From: Lipingzhangella_A rawalii
Lineage (GTDB): Bacteria; Actinomycetota; Actinomycetes; Streptosporangiales; Streptosporangiaceae
NCBI RefSeq assembly: GCF_031628175.1
Contig: NZ_JAVLVT010000008.1
Span: forward strand, 124,001-188,000
Reading direction: 5' to 3'
DNA: 64,000 bases
A model generated the notes under the pieces. That model searched no databases. It was not told the DNA's origin and saw nothing but the letters and a program-made list of their open reading frames with translations. This document shows, piece after piece, positions 1-7,807 of this stretch; within the stretch, counting starts at the first letter, position 1, and each line of letters starts with the position of its first letter. Made by a program: the position numbers and the translations under genes.

Positions 1-2
1 GG

Positions 3-803
3 GAGAAGCGGGACCTGAACTGGCCGCAGCGGCCCACCCGCCCGGTGGACGTGCTGCTGGCCACCTCCATGTTGCAGGTGGGAGTGGACGTGTCCCGGCT
101 CGGACTGATGGTGGTCACTGGACAGCCCAAGAACACCGCCGAGTACATCCAGGCCTCCTCCCGTGTGGGCCGCGACCCGCGGCGGCCCGGCCTGGTGGTG
201 ACGCTGTACAACTGGTCCCGCCCCCGCGACCTGGCGCACTACGAAGACTTCGAGTACTACCACGCCACCTTCTACCGGCAGGTCGAAGCCCTGTCCATCA
301 CCCCCTACACCCGCCGCGCGCTTGACCGTGGCGCGGCCGCCACCTTCGTGGCGGCGCTACGCCACCGCAGGGAAGAATTCTCCCGCAACGCGGACGCGCA
401 CCACGTGCCGCTGGACGGCGAGGTGGTGACGGAGGTGCGCACCCGCATGCTGGACCGCGCCGGAGTCGTGGGCGGGCAGCGGGCCCGGGAGTACCTGGAC
501 CAGCGTCTCGCGGACGTACTGGACCGGTGGCGTCAGGCGCAGACCCTGGGCTCCAGCGCCCTGGGCTACCAATCGGGCAGCCACAATAAGCAGCAGCTGC
601 GCGGCCTACTCACCGACACCCACAGCATGGAACCCACCGAACTGACCGTGGCCCGGTCCATGCGCGAGACCGAGAACGAAATCAACCTGCTGGTTCCGGC
701 CACCAACCTCTTCACCCCGCAGCGCGAGGAGCCCTGGTCTTACGCCGCGCCGGAGCAGGTTCCCGACCAGGACGGCGACGACACGCGGCAGGGGGCGCAG
801 TGA
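3..803 (+). CDS. drmA: DISARM helicase DrmA, C-terminal part (cut by window edge)
   Basis: The carboxy-terminal part of a superfamily 2 helicase runs in from the left edge; no start is visible and the frame is open from base 3. Helicase motif V (ATSMLQVGVDV) and motif VI (QASSRVGRD, with the arginine finger) open the fragment, so about the last 266 residues are present. The stop TGA at 801-803 overlaps the start of a DUF1998 gene, which is followed by a phospholipase D-like gene. This order is the drmA-drmB-drmC core of the DISARM defence system, where DrmA is the ATP-driven helicase that pairs with DrmB. The call rests on gene order as much as on the fragment. The genes that would tell class 1 from class 2 (drmD, drmMI, drmMII) would lie outside the window. 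Confidence 0.8.
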   Translation, partial: EKRDLNWPQRPTRPVDVLLATSMLQVGVDVSRLGLMVVTGQPKNTAEYIQASSRVGRDPRRPGLVVTLYNWSRPRDLAHYEDFEYYHATFYRQVEALSITPYTRRALDRGAAATFVAALRHRREEFSRNADAHHVPLDGEVVTEVRTRMLDRAGVVGGQRAREYLDQRLADVLDRWRQAQTLGSSALGYQSGSHNKQQLRGLLTDTHSMEPTELTVARSMRETENEINLLVPATNLFTPQREEPWSYAAPEQVPDQDGDDTRQGAQ

Positions 804-2686
804 TGGCGAAGACGACACAGCACCGGCGTCGCGTGGGTACAGCCCGCCCCAGCCACCTGATGTTCACCAGCGGGGTGGGCGCGCTGGTGGACCTGCCGAA
901 CTTCTCGGCTCTGGTGAGCGGGATCGACGACTGGAACTACGACCCGGTACCCGAGTGGGAACCCCTGTCCGAGCCGCGACTACTCAACGCGGTCTCCACA
1001 CTGTTGGATGCCCCGGTGAGCGAGCTGCGCACCCCGCCGTGGCGCGACGACGCCAGCAACCCCGAGGAGGCCGCTCGGGTCGGCGTGCCCACGATCCCCT
1101 TCCCGCAGTGGCTGCGCTGCACCGCCTGCAACCGGCTCGCCAAACTCGATTCCGGAGACTGGGGCTTCACAAACGAGCTCCCGCGCCAGCCCGACAAGGC
1201 GCACTTCCACCACGCCAACTGCTCCGGTAAGAAGAACAGCAAACCGCTGGCCGTGCCCGCCCGGTTCGTGCTGGCCTGCACGAACGGGCACCTGGACGAC
1301 TTTCCCTACGTGCCGTTCGTGCACAAGGGGGATGCGTGCCCCGTGGCACCGCACCCGCGTCTGACGATGCGGGACCGGGGCGGAAACCAGGGTCCGGACG
1401 TGTTGATCAAGTGCGTCAGCTGCTCGGAGTACCGCCCGATCCGGGACGCCATGGGGGAGCGGGGCCGGGAGAACCTGCCCCGCTGCCGGGGACGCCATCC
1501 GCACCTGGGCACCTGGGAGGAAAACGGCTGCGGCGCCGACACGCTGAAGGTGTTGGCCGTGGGCGCCTCGAACCAGTGGTTCCCGGAGGTGCGCTCGGCC
1601 CTGGCCATGCCGCCGACCAAGGCCAACGCCCTGGACAACGAGATCGAGAAACGGTGGGACCGGCTGGTCAAAGCGACCTCGATCGACAAGCTGGAGATTC
1701 TGCTGGAGGAGCCGCGCTACGCCCCGCTGAATGACTGGGCGTTGCCGGAGGTGTGGGAGGCCATCGAGCGGCGCCGCGCCGCCGAGCAGGACGGCGATAC
1801 CGCCGTGGACACCGCCACGGACCTGCGCACCCCCGAATGGGAGATCCTGTCCACCCCGAATCCTCCGAACAATCAGGAGGACTTCGCGCTGCGCCGCGAC
1901 CCGGACGGGGTGCCCGCCAGTCTGCGGGGGATGTTCGCCGATGTGGTGCAGGTCGAGCGGATCCGCGAGGTGCGCGCCCTGGTGGGATTCACCCGGTTGG
2001 ACGCGCCCGACCCCGAAGACCCCGAGCTGGTGCAGCGGGCACCGCTGTCCCGCGGCAAACCCTCGTGGGTGCCCGCGAGCGAGGTGCGGGGGGAAGGCAT
2101 CTTTCTGCGGGTGGACGAAGACATGATTGCTACCTGGGAGCAGAAGGTCGCCACCAGTCCGGCAGTGGTCGAACACCGGGAGGCCTACCGGCGGTTCCGC
2201 CAGAACCGCTACTCGGGACGCATCTCCGGAGACGTCGACCCGCTGCGCGGCTGGCCCGGCCCGCGTTACCTCGCGCTGCACACCCTGTCCCACCTGGTGG
2301 TGCGCACCATCGCGCTGGAGTGTGGCTACAACGCCGCCAGCCTGTCCGAACGTATCTACGCCCAGCCCGGCCAGGCCGGAATCCTGATCTACACCGCCGT
2401 CCCGGACGCCGAAGGCACCCTCGGTGGGCTGGTGTCTCTGGCCGAGCCGGAGCCCCTGCAACGGCTACTGCGCCGCGCCCTCGCCGACGCGCGCCGCTGC
2501 TCCTCGGACCCGCTGTGTGCCGAGCGGCTGCCCCGCGCCCCCGCGGACCTGCTGCACGGGGCGGCCTGCCACGTGTGCCTGTTCGTTTCCGAGACCACCT
2601 GCGAGCGCGGCAACCGGTTCCTGGACCGCCGGTTCGTGGTGCCGATCGACGCCGAACTTCCCCCGCTGTGGGGAGAGGCCCGGTGA
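800..2686 (+). CDS. drmB: DISARM protein DrmB (DUF1998)
   Basis: A 628-residue protein whose start (GTG 800, or ATG 803) overlaps the drmA stop, implying translational coupling. It carries paired cysteines near residues 106-109 (CTAC) and 204-207 (CVSC) and a carboxy-terminal DUF1998 region. That region includes LSHLVVRTIALECGY and a cysteine cluster ending CHVCLFVSETTCERGN near residues 588-605. In DISARM, DrmB forms a complex with the helicase DrmA and takes part in restricting incoming phage DNA; the cysteines probably bind zinc (inference). The following gene starts at 2683 inside its stop region (GTGA overlap), so drmA-drmB-drmC read as one transcript. Length and layout fit the family well. 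Confidence 0.85.
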   Translation: MMAKTTQHRRRVGTARPSHLMFTSGVGALVDLPNFSALVSGIDDWNYDPVPEWEPLSEPRLLNAVSTLLDAPVSELRTPPWRDDASNPEEAARVGVPTIPFPQWLRCTACNRLAKLDSGDWGFTNELPRQPDKAHFHHANCSGKKNSKPLAVPARFVLACTNGHLDDFPYVPFVHKGDACPVAPHPRLTMRDRGGNQGPDVLIKCVSCSEYRPIRDAMGERGRENLPRCRGRHPHLGTWEENGCGADTLKVLAVGASNQWFPEVRSALAMPPTKANALDNEIEKRWDRLVKATSIDKLEILLEEPRYAPLNDWALPEVWEAIERRRAAEQDGDTAVDTATDLRTPEWEILSTPNPPNNQEDFALRRDPDGVPASLRGMFADVVQVERIREVRALVGFTRLDAPDPEDPELVQRAPLSRGKPSWVPASEVRGEGIFLRVDEDMIATWEQKVATSPAVVEHREAYRRFRQNRYSGRISGDVDPLRGWPGPRYLALHTLSHLVVRTIALECGYNAASLSERIYAQPGQAGILIYTAVPDAEGTLGGLVSLAEPEPLQRLLRRALADARRCSSDPLCAERLPRAPADLLHGAACHVCLFVSETTCERGNRFLDRRFVVPIDAELPPLWGEAR

Positions 2687-3432
2687 GCTGGGCCGAGCTG
2701 GAGCGCCGCGCCGAGTCGCTGGTGCCCGAGCTCGGTGCGGTGCGGTTGCGGGAGCTTGCGGGATGGCTGGCCCAGGGCTGGTCGCCAGAGGTGGTGCGGC
2801 GGGCCGAACCGCGGGCGGCGCCACTTCTGGAGGCAGTGGCCGCGCTGCCGGAGCCCGGGCCGGAGCCGGCCCTGGCCTACCTGCGTGGGGTTGCCGCTGG
2901 ATACGCGCGGCGCGGCAGCGAAGCCCAGGTGGAGTCGGTGTGGAGCGGTCCCGGCACCCACCGGGTGCCGGTGCGGGCGATGGCCCAGGTGCTGACCAGC
3001 CTGGTGGAGGACGCCCGCACCGAGCTGGTGCTGACCACCTATTCGGCGCGTCCGTACCCGCCGCTGCTGGATGCGTTAACGCAGGCCCGTGCACGCGGGG
3101 TGGCGGTGACGATCGTCGTGGAAACGCTTCAGGGAGCCGGCAGCGCCCTAGCCGGCGCCGAGCCGCACCAGGCCTTCGCTGAGGTTCCCGGGGTAGAGCT
3201 GTGACACTGGCCGGTCGCCAACCGTAGCGAGTCGGGTTCCCGAATGCACGCCAAGCTGGCCGTGGCGGACCGGCGAGTGTTGCTGGTGTCCAGCGCCAAC
3301 CTCACCCAGTCCGGAGTGACCGCCAACATCGAGGCGGGCCTGCTGGTGCGCGGCGGCAGCGCGCCCGCGCGGGCCGCGGAACATGTGGCGGCGCTGTGCA
3401 GTAGCGGCACGCTGACTCGGCTGGAGTGGTAG
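2683..3432 (+). pseudogene. drmC: DISARM protein DrmC (phospholipase D-like), interrupted by an in-frame stop
   Basis: The frame starts with GTG 2683, overlapping the drmB stop, and codes for a phospholipase D-like DrmC of 249 codons. At codon 174 (TGA, 3202-3204) it is broken by a stop. The same frame then continues without any shift to TAG at 3430-3432 and contains the family's catalytic H-x-K-x4-D motif (His189, Lys191, Asp196, in MHAKLAVADRR) and SSANLT. The residues around the stop read VEL-stop-HWP. A tryptophan is expected there in related proteins, so a single TGG to TGA change explains the break. The truncated 173-residue product would lack the active site. DrmC is reported as dispensable in some DISARM systems, so the locus may still work. 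Confidence 0.8.
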
Positions 3433-3505
3433 CCGGCTGCGTGCTCGGCTCCGGCTCGCGGTGGGGCGAGCCGGGAATGTCACCGGGGCGCGTCATGCTG
3501 GGGGC

Positions 3506-3871
3506 ATGCTCGATCACATATCGATTCAGGTGGATGACCTGGCGGCCTCGATGGCCTTCTATGACGCGGCGCTCGCCCCGTTGGGCGGGCGGCGGCTGCT
3601 GGAGTTCGATTTCCTGGTGGCCTACGGAACCGACCAGCCAACCTTCTTCGTTGAGGCGCACGGGGTTACCGGCCCGCAGCGGGAGACCCACATCGCGTTT
3701 GCCGCGGCCGACCGGGGGAAGGTCGCGGCGTTCTACGAGGCGGCACTGGCGCATGGTGCGCAGGAACTTCATGCCCCACGGGAATGGCCCGAATACCATC
3801 CCGGATATTTCGGTGCGTTCGTGCGGGACCCGGATGGGCACAACGTCGAGGCGGTGTGCCACGGGGAGTGA
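3506..3871 (+). CDS. VOC/glyoxalase family protein
   Basis: A 121-residue single-domain protein of the vicinal oxygen chelate fold. The amino end MLDHISIQVDDLAASMAFYD and the C-terminal FVRDPDGHNVEAVCHGE are the typical beta-alpha-beta-beta-beta signatures of the glyoxalase/bleomycin-resistance group. The His near the start and the Glu near the end are candidate metal ligands. ATG 3506 is chosen because the family begins directly with this strand and a purine-rich stretch (gctgggggc) precedes it; an upstream in-frame extension from 3461 looks non-coding. Substrate unknown. It stands alone after the DISARM genes and converges on the next gene, 22 bases away. Confidence 0.8.
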   Translation: MLDHISIQVDDLAASMAFYDAALAPLGGRRLLEFDFLVAYGTDQPTFFVEAHGVTGPQRETHIAFAAADRGKVAAFYEAALAHGAQELHAPREWPEYHPGYFGAFVRDPDGHNVEAVCHGE

Positions 3872-3893
3872 CCCCGGAACCCGTGTACTGCGT

Positions 3894-4415
3894 TCAGTGG
3901 AATCGCCACCGGGTCGCGGTCATGCCCTGGGCTCCGTAGCCCAGGGCCCGGGTGGGGCTGATCCGATACAGCGCGTATTCCGGGGAACCCGGCAGGGCGT
4001 CGTCGAACAGCGCACCGTCCCGCAGAGTGAGCTGCCATCCGAGGCTGGTGGCGAAGGCGTTCAGCACCCGGCGCAGGCTGTCTGGCGCGTGTTCCCGGGT
4101 GGCGGTGCCCTCCAGGGCGAGGTCCAGCTCCGAGCTGGAGACCGACAGGGTGCAGTTCGGATTGGCGGCCAGGTTGCGCCCCTTCTGGGAGCCGGGGCGG
4201 GTGGCGAACCAGGGCACGTCGTCCAGCCACAGTGTTACCACGGGGGTGCTGTGGGGGCGGCCGTCCGGACGCACCGTGCCCAGCCACACCGTGACGGCCG
4301 CCTCCATGGCGGCGCGGGCCTGCTCCCAGGGCGTGATCGTGTCCGGGTCGGTGCTCATCGGGCTGGCGTCGGCGTCGCTGAATAGTAGTTCCGCGGTGGG
4401 TGTGTTCGTACGCAC
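3894..4415 (-). CDS. Pyridoxamine 5'-phosphate oxidase-like (PPOX/split-barrel) protein
   Basis: A 173-residue split-barrel protein. VWLGTVRPDGRPHSTPVVTLWLDDVPWFATRPGSQKGRNL is the classical flavin/F420/heme-binding barrel start (written here only as a landmark around residues 36-75), followed by a strand with NPNCTLSV. Proteins of this group in actinomycetes are often F420- or flavin-dependent reductases; the cofactor cannot be decided from sequence alone. GTG at 4415 is preferred because a good ribosome site (GATGGGAGAA) lies just upstream; ATG at 4358 is a shorter alternative. It lies 56 bases downstream of the DUF899 gene on the same strand and may be cotranscribed. Confidence 0.7.
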   Translation of the reverse strand: MRTNTPTAELLFSDADASPMSTDPDTITPWEQARAAMEAAVTVWLGTVRPDGRPHSTPVVTLWLDDVPWFATRPGSQKGRNLAANPNCTLSVSSSELDLALEGTATREHAPDSLRRVLNAFATSLGWQLTLRDGALFDDALPGSPEYALYRISPTRALGYGAQGMTATRWRFH

Positions 4416-4471
4416 GGGGTTCTCCCATCTCCGGTGGGCCTGGTCGATGGTGGTGGGCTGGTCGTGGCGCG

Positions 4472-5140
4472 TTACGGCGTGGGCCGGTCCTCGTATTCGT
4501 CGTGGAGCCGCCACCAGGCGTACGGCGGCTCCTGCGGCCATCCCTGCGGGGAGTCTTCCCAGGTTTCCTGGCGGCCGTACGGGGTGAGGTCCAGCAGGGA
4601 CCAGGTGCTGCCGAGCCGATCCACGCCACGGGCGGTGGTGACGTAGCTACGGTAGACGTCCGCGCCGTCGCGCAGGAAGACGTTCAGCGCGAAGCCGTCT
4701 CCGGCGTCCATGTCGTCGACGAAGCTGCTGTCCAGCGCGGAGTACCACGGCAGGGTCCAGCCCATGCGCTCGCGGAACGGCAGGATCTCGTGTAGAGGGC
4801 CGCGGGAGACCAGTGCGATCGAGGTGTCGCGGGCGTGGAGGTGTGCGGGGTGTCCGATGTTGTCCACGAACATTGAGCAGCCCGAGCAGTGGTGGTCGGG
4901 TCCGTGCCACATGAACACGTAGACGATGAGTTGCCGGCGCCCGGCGAACAGGTCCAGTAGCCGGACCGGGCCGTCGGGGCCGTGCAGGGTGTACTCGGTG
5001 TGCACGCGCACCATGGGCAGGCGGCGGCGCCGCGCGGCCAGGGCGTCGGCGGCTCGAGTGTGGTCCTTCTCTGCCCGCAGCAGCTCGCTTCGTGCGGCGC
5101 GCCACTCCTGCTCCGAGACGATTTCGGGACGAGGATACAT
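4472..5140 (-). CDS. DUF899 family thioredoxin-like protein
   Basis: A 222-residue DUF899 protein with a thioredoxin-like core. The charged amino-terminal helix (residues 1-40) is followed by HTEYTLHGPDGPVRLLDLF and LIVYVFMWHG. Next comes HHCSGCSMFVDN with a C-x2-C pair, and then FNV-like strands and a terminal WWRLHDEY. Such proteins are widespread in actinomycetes and are suspected redox proteins; no reaction is established. It is transcribed divergently from an HxlR regulator, with a palindrome between them, which suggests that the regulator controls it. Confidence 0.8.
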   Translation of the reverse strand: MYPRPEIVSEQEWRAARSELLRAEKDHTRAADALAARRRRLPMVRVHTEYTLHGPDGPVRLLDLFAGRRQLIVYVFMWHGPDHHCSGCSMFVDNIGHPAHLHARDTSIALVSRGPLHEILPFRERMGWTLPWYSALDSSFVDDMDAGDGFALNVFLRDGADVYRSYVTTARGVDRLGSTWSLLDLTPYGRQETWEDSPQGWPQEPPYAWWRLHDEYEDRPTP

Positions 5141-5196
5141 GTCATTACCTCGAAAGTTTCGTTAGGGAACTCAATAGGGCTAGCCTAGCTGCATAC

Positions 5197-5211
5197 GTTC
5201 CCTGAGGGAAC
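5197..5211. promoter_or_regulatory. Palindromic operator between DUF899 gene and hxlR-type gene
   Basis: GTTCCCTGAGGGAAC is a perfect 7+1+7 inverted repeat in the 93-base gap between the divergent genes. A further half-site AGGGAAC occurs at 5164-5170, 26 bases from the matching arm. HxlR-type winged-helix dimers bind such repeats in their own promoters, so this is the likely operator for both genes (inference). Confidence 0.6.
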
Positions 5212-5233
5212 CCATTGCGCGTACGATGGCCAC

Positions 5234-5698
5234 ATGCAGCGCACCCGATTCGCCGACATGACCTGCTCGATCGCCCGCACCTGGGACGTGATCGGGGAAC
5301 CGTGGTCGCCGCTGATCCTGCGCAACATCTACATCGGCGTGACCCGCTTCGAGCAGCTGCACGAGAGCCTGGGGATCTCCCGCAAGGTGCTGACCGAGCG
5401 GCTCAAGTGGCTGCTGGACTACGGGGTGCTGGAACGCCGCGCCTACAGCGAACGCCCACCGCGCCACGAATACACCCTCACCCCAAAGGGCACGGAACTG
5501 TGTGACCTCCTGCTGGCTATGGTTCGTTGGGGAGACCGCTGGACCGCGGGGGAGGCGGGGCCGCCGGTGCTGTACCGCCACCACGCCTGCGGCCGGATCA
5601 GCCATATCGAGCCGCACTGCTCGGAGTGCGGCGAGCCTATGCATGCCACCGACGTTGACGTCCTGCCCGGGCCCGGTTCCGAGCCCGAGGTGCAGTAG
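5234..5698 (+). CDS. HxlR-family transcriptional regulator
   Basis: A 154-residue winged-helix regulator of the HxlR group. CSIARTWDVIGEPWSPLILR is the family's first helix, followed by RFEQLHESLGISRKVLTERL (recognition helix) and a wing with YSERPPRHEYTLTPKG. The family usually ends soon after this. Here a tail of about 50 residues has a cysteine set (HHACGRISHIEPHCSECGEPM), which could bind a metal or sense thiols. It is divergent from the DUF899/PPOX pair and a perfect palindrome lies in the shared promoter. Redox or thiol stress is a plausible signal but is not shown. Confidence 0.85.
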   Translation: MQRTRFADMTCSIARTWDVIGEPWSPLILRNIYIGVTRFEQLHESLGISRKVLTERLKWLLDYGVLERRAYSERPPRHEYTLTPKGTELCDLLLAMVRWGDRWTAGEAGPPVLYRHHACGRISHIEPHCSECGEPMHATDVDVLPGPGSEPEVQ

Positions 5699-5700
5699 GG

Positions 5701-5874
5701 ATGGGCATGGGCGGGGCCAGCCGGTTTTGGTGGAGACGGGGCAGCGGCCGCCACCGCACAAACTGGCCCCACCGACGCGGGATGGCAGCGCCAGGCGAGT
5801 CGGCCCCGTCCCGCCAGCGGGCCTGGCGCTGGAACTGGGACGGCCCGGTCCGCGTCATGGTGGGGCAGTAGCGG
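5701..5874 (+). CDS. Possible small Trp/Arg-rich ORF of 57 codons
   Basis: An ATG two bases after the preceding stop opens a 57-codon frame rich in Trp and Arg (SRFWWRRGSGRR near the start, RAWRWNWDGPVRV near the end). No ribosome site separates it from the upstream gene, and its tight spacing would fit translational coupling. I recognise no family. It may be only a chance frame in GC-rich DNA. Confidence 0.2.
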
Positions 5875-6192
5875 CGCGGCCCGGGCCCAGAGGTGCGACC
5901 ACGATTCGTATGGTCGGCGCGACGTTAGGTTAACCGGGTGTCGTGGAGTTGCGCTGGCGTTTTTCCAGATCGGCCCGAGGCTTCCCGCGGCGCCTGCGGA
6001 AGGTCGCCCGCGCGCGGCGGGCTAGGGTGCGGCCACGGTCGAGGGCTGGTGGCGGGATGGATCGCAGAGGTGACCAGTTCGCTGCCCATCGGTTGGGCGT
6101 CTTTGAGGGTCTCGCCGTCGGTGATGTGCGTCAGGGTGCGTCGTGGGGGGCGTGCCCGGCCCTGCCTTCTGCGTGGGGGCTTCTGCTGGCCG
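5875..6192. other. Intergenic stretch without a supported gene
   Basis: About 320 bases between the small frame above and the end of the CGNR gene. Frames open in several registers are what is expected of GC-rich DNA and show no family signature. I see no clear hairpin or repeat. Confidence 0.5.
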
Positions 6193-6771
6193 CTATCCGT
6201 TCCGGCTGGCGCGGCGGGCGCGGAATGCGGCGGTTTTCGTGCGGTTTTGGCAGTTGGTTGAGCAGAAGCGTCGGGTGCCGTTGCGGGAGGTGTCGACGAA
6301 CACCCGGTCGCACTGTGTGGCGGAGCAGATTCCCACTCGGTCGGCTGCGGAACTGCCGAGTACGAAGGCGAGGGAGGTTGCCATTCCGGCTACCCACGCG
6401 GTTGCCCAGTCGGCGCCGGGGGCGTGAAAGTGCAGGTGCCAGGGCTTGTCGTCGTAGCGCACGAGGGTGGGCCGGGATCCGGTGTCGGTCATGAGCTGGT
6501 TGACGGTGGTGCAGGCCGTGTCCAGGTCGGAGGCGTCGACATCGGAGAACACGGTGTAGAGCCGCATGGCGTAGGCGCGGAGGGTCTCCAGTTCCGCGGG
6601 TTGGGGAGTGTGCCGTGGGAACTGGCTTCCGCCGCTGGCCAGGCAGCTGCCGACTTCTTCGGGGGTGGCTTCGCCCGGGAAGGGGCGGCCGTGTCGGTAT
6701 CCCGGCCGCAGCAGGTTGACGGCGGCGACGGTCGCCGTCAGCACATCCGCCATGTGACTGTCGAAATTCAC
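6193..6771 (-). CDS. CGNR zinc-finger regulator (ABATE-like N-terminal domain)
   Basis: A 192-residue protein with the two-part layout of the CGNR group. An amino-terminal helical domain carries the acidic-Arg surface (VNLLRPGYRHGRPFPG), and the carboxy-terminal CGNR zinc finger has ICSATQCDRVFVDTSRNGTR followed by RRFCSTNCQNR (four cysteines). The group is thought to act as ligand-responsive DNA-binding regulators. It is divergent from a methyltransferase gene, and the 71-base gap holds repeated ACTGTCT motifs that are the obvious candidate operator. The ligand is unknown. Confidence 0.85.
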   Translation of the reverse strand: MNFDSHMADVLTATVAAVNLLRPGYRHGRPFPGEATPEEVGSCLASGGSQFPRHTPQPAELETLRAYAMRLYTVFSDVDASDLDTACTTVNQLMTDTGSRPTLVRYDDKPWHLHFHAPGADWATAWVAGMATSLAFVLGSSAADRVGICSATQCDRVFVDTSRNGTRRFCSTNCQNRTKTAAFRARRASRNG

Positions 6772-6789
6772 TTGATCGGTTACGCTCCC

Positions 6790-6829
6790 ACTGTCTAGCG
6801 TCGTTACTGTCTAAAACAATAAAGACAGT
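6790..6829. promoter_or_regulatory. Candidate CGNR operator: ACTGTCT inverted and direct repeats
   Basis: ACTGTCT (6806-6812) and AGACAGT (6823-6829) form a perfect inverted repeat with a 10-base AT-rich spacer, and a further ACTGTCTA lies at 6790-6797 in direct orientation. The group fills the gap between the divergent CGNR and methyltransferase genes and probably overlaps both promoters. Confidence 0.6.
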
Positions 6830-6842
6830 TACGGAGTTCCCC

Positions 6843-7634
6843 ATGGCAGCATCGCCTACGGACACGACCGTCAGCCCGGATGTGGCCGCCGAGTGGATCG
6901 AACGCTGGGACCGCCAACAGGAGGGTTTCATCCCCCATCGGGAGGAACGCTTCGCCGTCATCACCGACTCCGTCACCGCCGCGCTCTCCGATATCGATGC
7001 TCCCGTCATCGTAGATCTTGGCTGCGGCCCCGGGTCCCTCACCGCACGCCTCGCCCGCAGCCTGCCCACGGCGACACTCATCGGGATCGACGCCGAACCG
7101 CTGCTGCTCGGGCTGGCGCGTGCCCACTACGGAGAGATCGCAACCTGGGTGCAGACCGACCTCGGCGATCCCGCCTGGGTGAACGTCCTGCCCGACACGA
7201 TCCACGGCGCCGTCTCGACCACGGCGCTGCACTGGATGCACCGTGACTCCCTGGCCGCGCTGTACAGCAGCCTCGCCAAACGCACCGTCCCCGGCGGCGT
7301 GTTCGTCAACGCCGACCACATGCCACTGCCCGACGAGCAACTCCAGGACCTGTCCACCTCGGTCTACGCCGGACAGTGCCGCCGCGCCGGTGTGGCCGAC
7401 CGGGAGGGCTACCATGAGTGGTGGGACGCCATTCTCGCTGACGAGCGACTGGCCCCGATCACCGGAGCCCGCCCCCACCCCGAGGCCGACTCTGCCGACG
7501 GGGCCGAACACCACCACGGCAGCAACCTGGTCACCGCCGCCGAACATGCCCGGCTGCTCCAGGAGTCCGGCTACACCTCGGCCGGGCCCGTGTGGCAGGC
7601 CGCGGACGACTTTGTGGTGGCGGCGCTGCGCTGA
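6843..7634 (+). CDS. Class I SAM-dependent methyltransferase
   Basis: A 263-residue class I methyltransferase. Motif I is VIVDLGCGPGSLTARLA (residues 55-71), motif II has LIGIDAEPLLLGLA, and a motif-IV-like TIHGAVSTTALHWMHRD follows, then PGGVFVNADHM. The LHWM segment resembles small-molecule methyltransferases of the trans-aconitate or ubiquinone-biosynthesis type, but the substrate cannot be read from sequence. The start ATG 6843 follows a short AT-rich leader carrying the ACTGTCT repeats, so expression is probably set by the divergent CGNR regulator. Confidence 0.8.
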   Translation: MAASPTDTTVSPDVAAEWIERWDRQQEGFIPHREERFAVITDSVTAALSDIDAPVIVDLGCGPGSLTARLARSLPTATLIGIDAEPLLLGLARAHYGEIATWVQTDLGDPAWVNVLPDTIHGAVSTTALHWMHRDSLAALYSSLAKRTVPGGVFVNADHMPLPDEQLQDLSTSVYAGQCRRAGVADREGYHEWWDAILADERLAPITGARPHPEADSADGAEHHHGSNLVTAAEHARLLQESGYTSAGPVWQAADDFVVAALR

Positions 7635-7807
7635 GGGGGACCTGGTCCGGGCTGGGCGTGCCCACCGCCAGGCGCCGCGGAACCGGTGCCGCATCAGGCA
7701 TGCCCGGCTCCGATCTGCTGGGTGACCGTGAAGCGGCTTTGGTGGCTCACGTTCACCCAGCTACTGCCGCACTGTTCCGGCGAGCTGTTGGCCGTGCGAC
7801 CACGGCC

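Noticed and set aside
980..2461. Long open frame on the minus strand across drmB
   Set aside because: It is antisense to a clear DUF1998 gene, has shadow-type composition, and shows no family signature.
3202..3204. TGA in drmC as a selenocysteine codon
   Set aside because: DrmC is not a selenoprotein family, Trp is expected there, and I could not see a convincing SECIS-like hairpin in the next bases.
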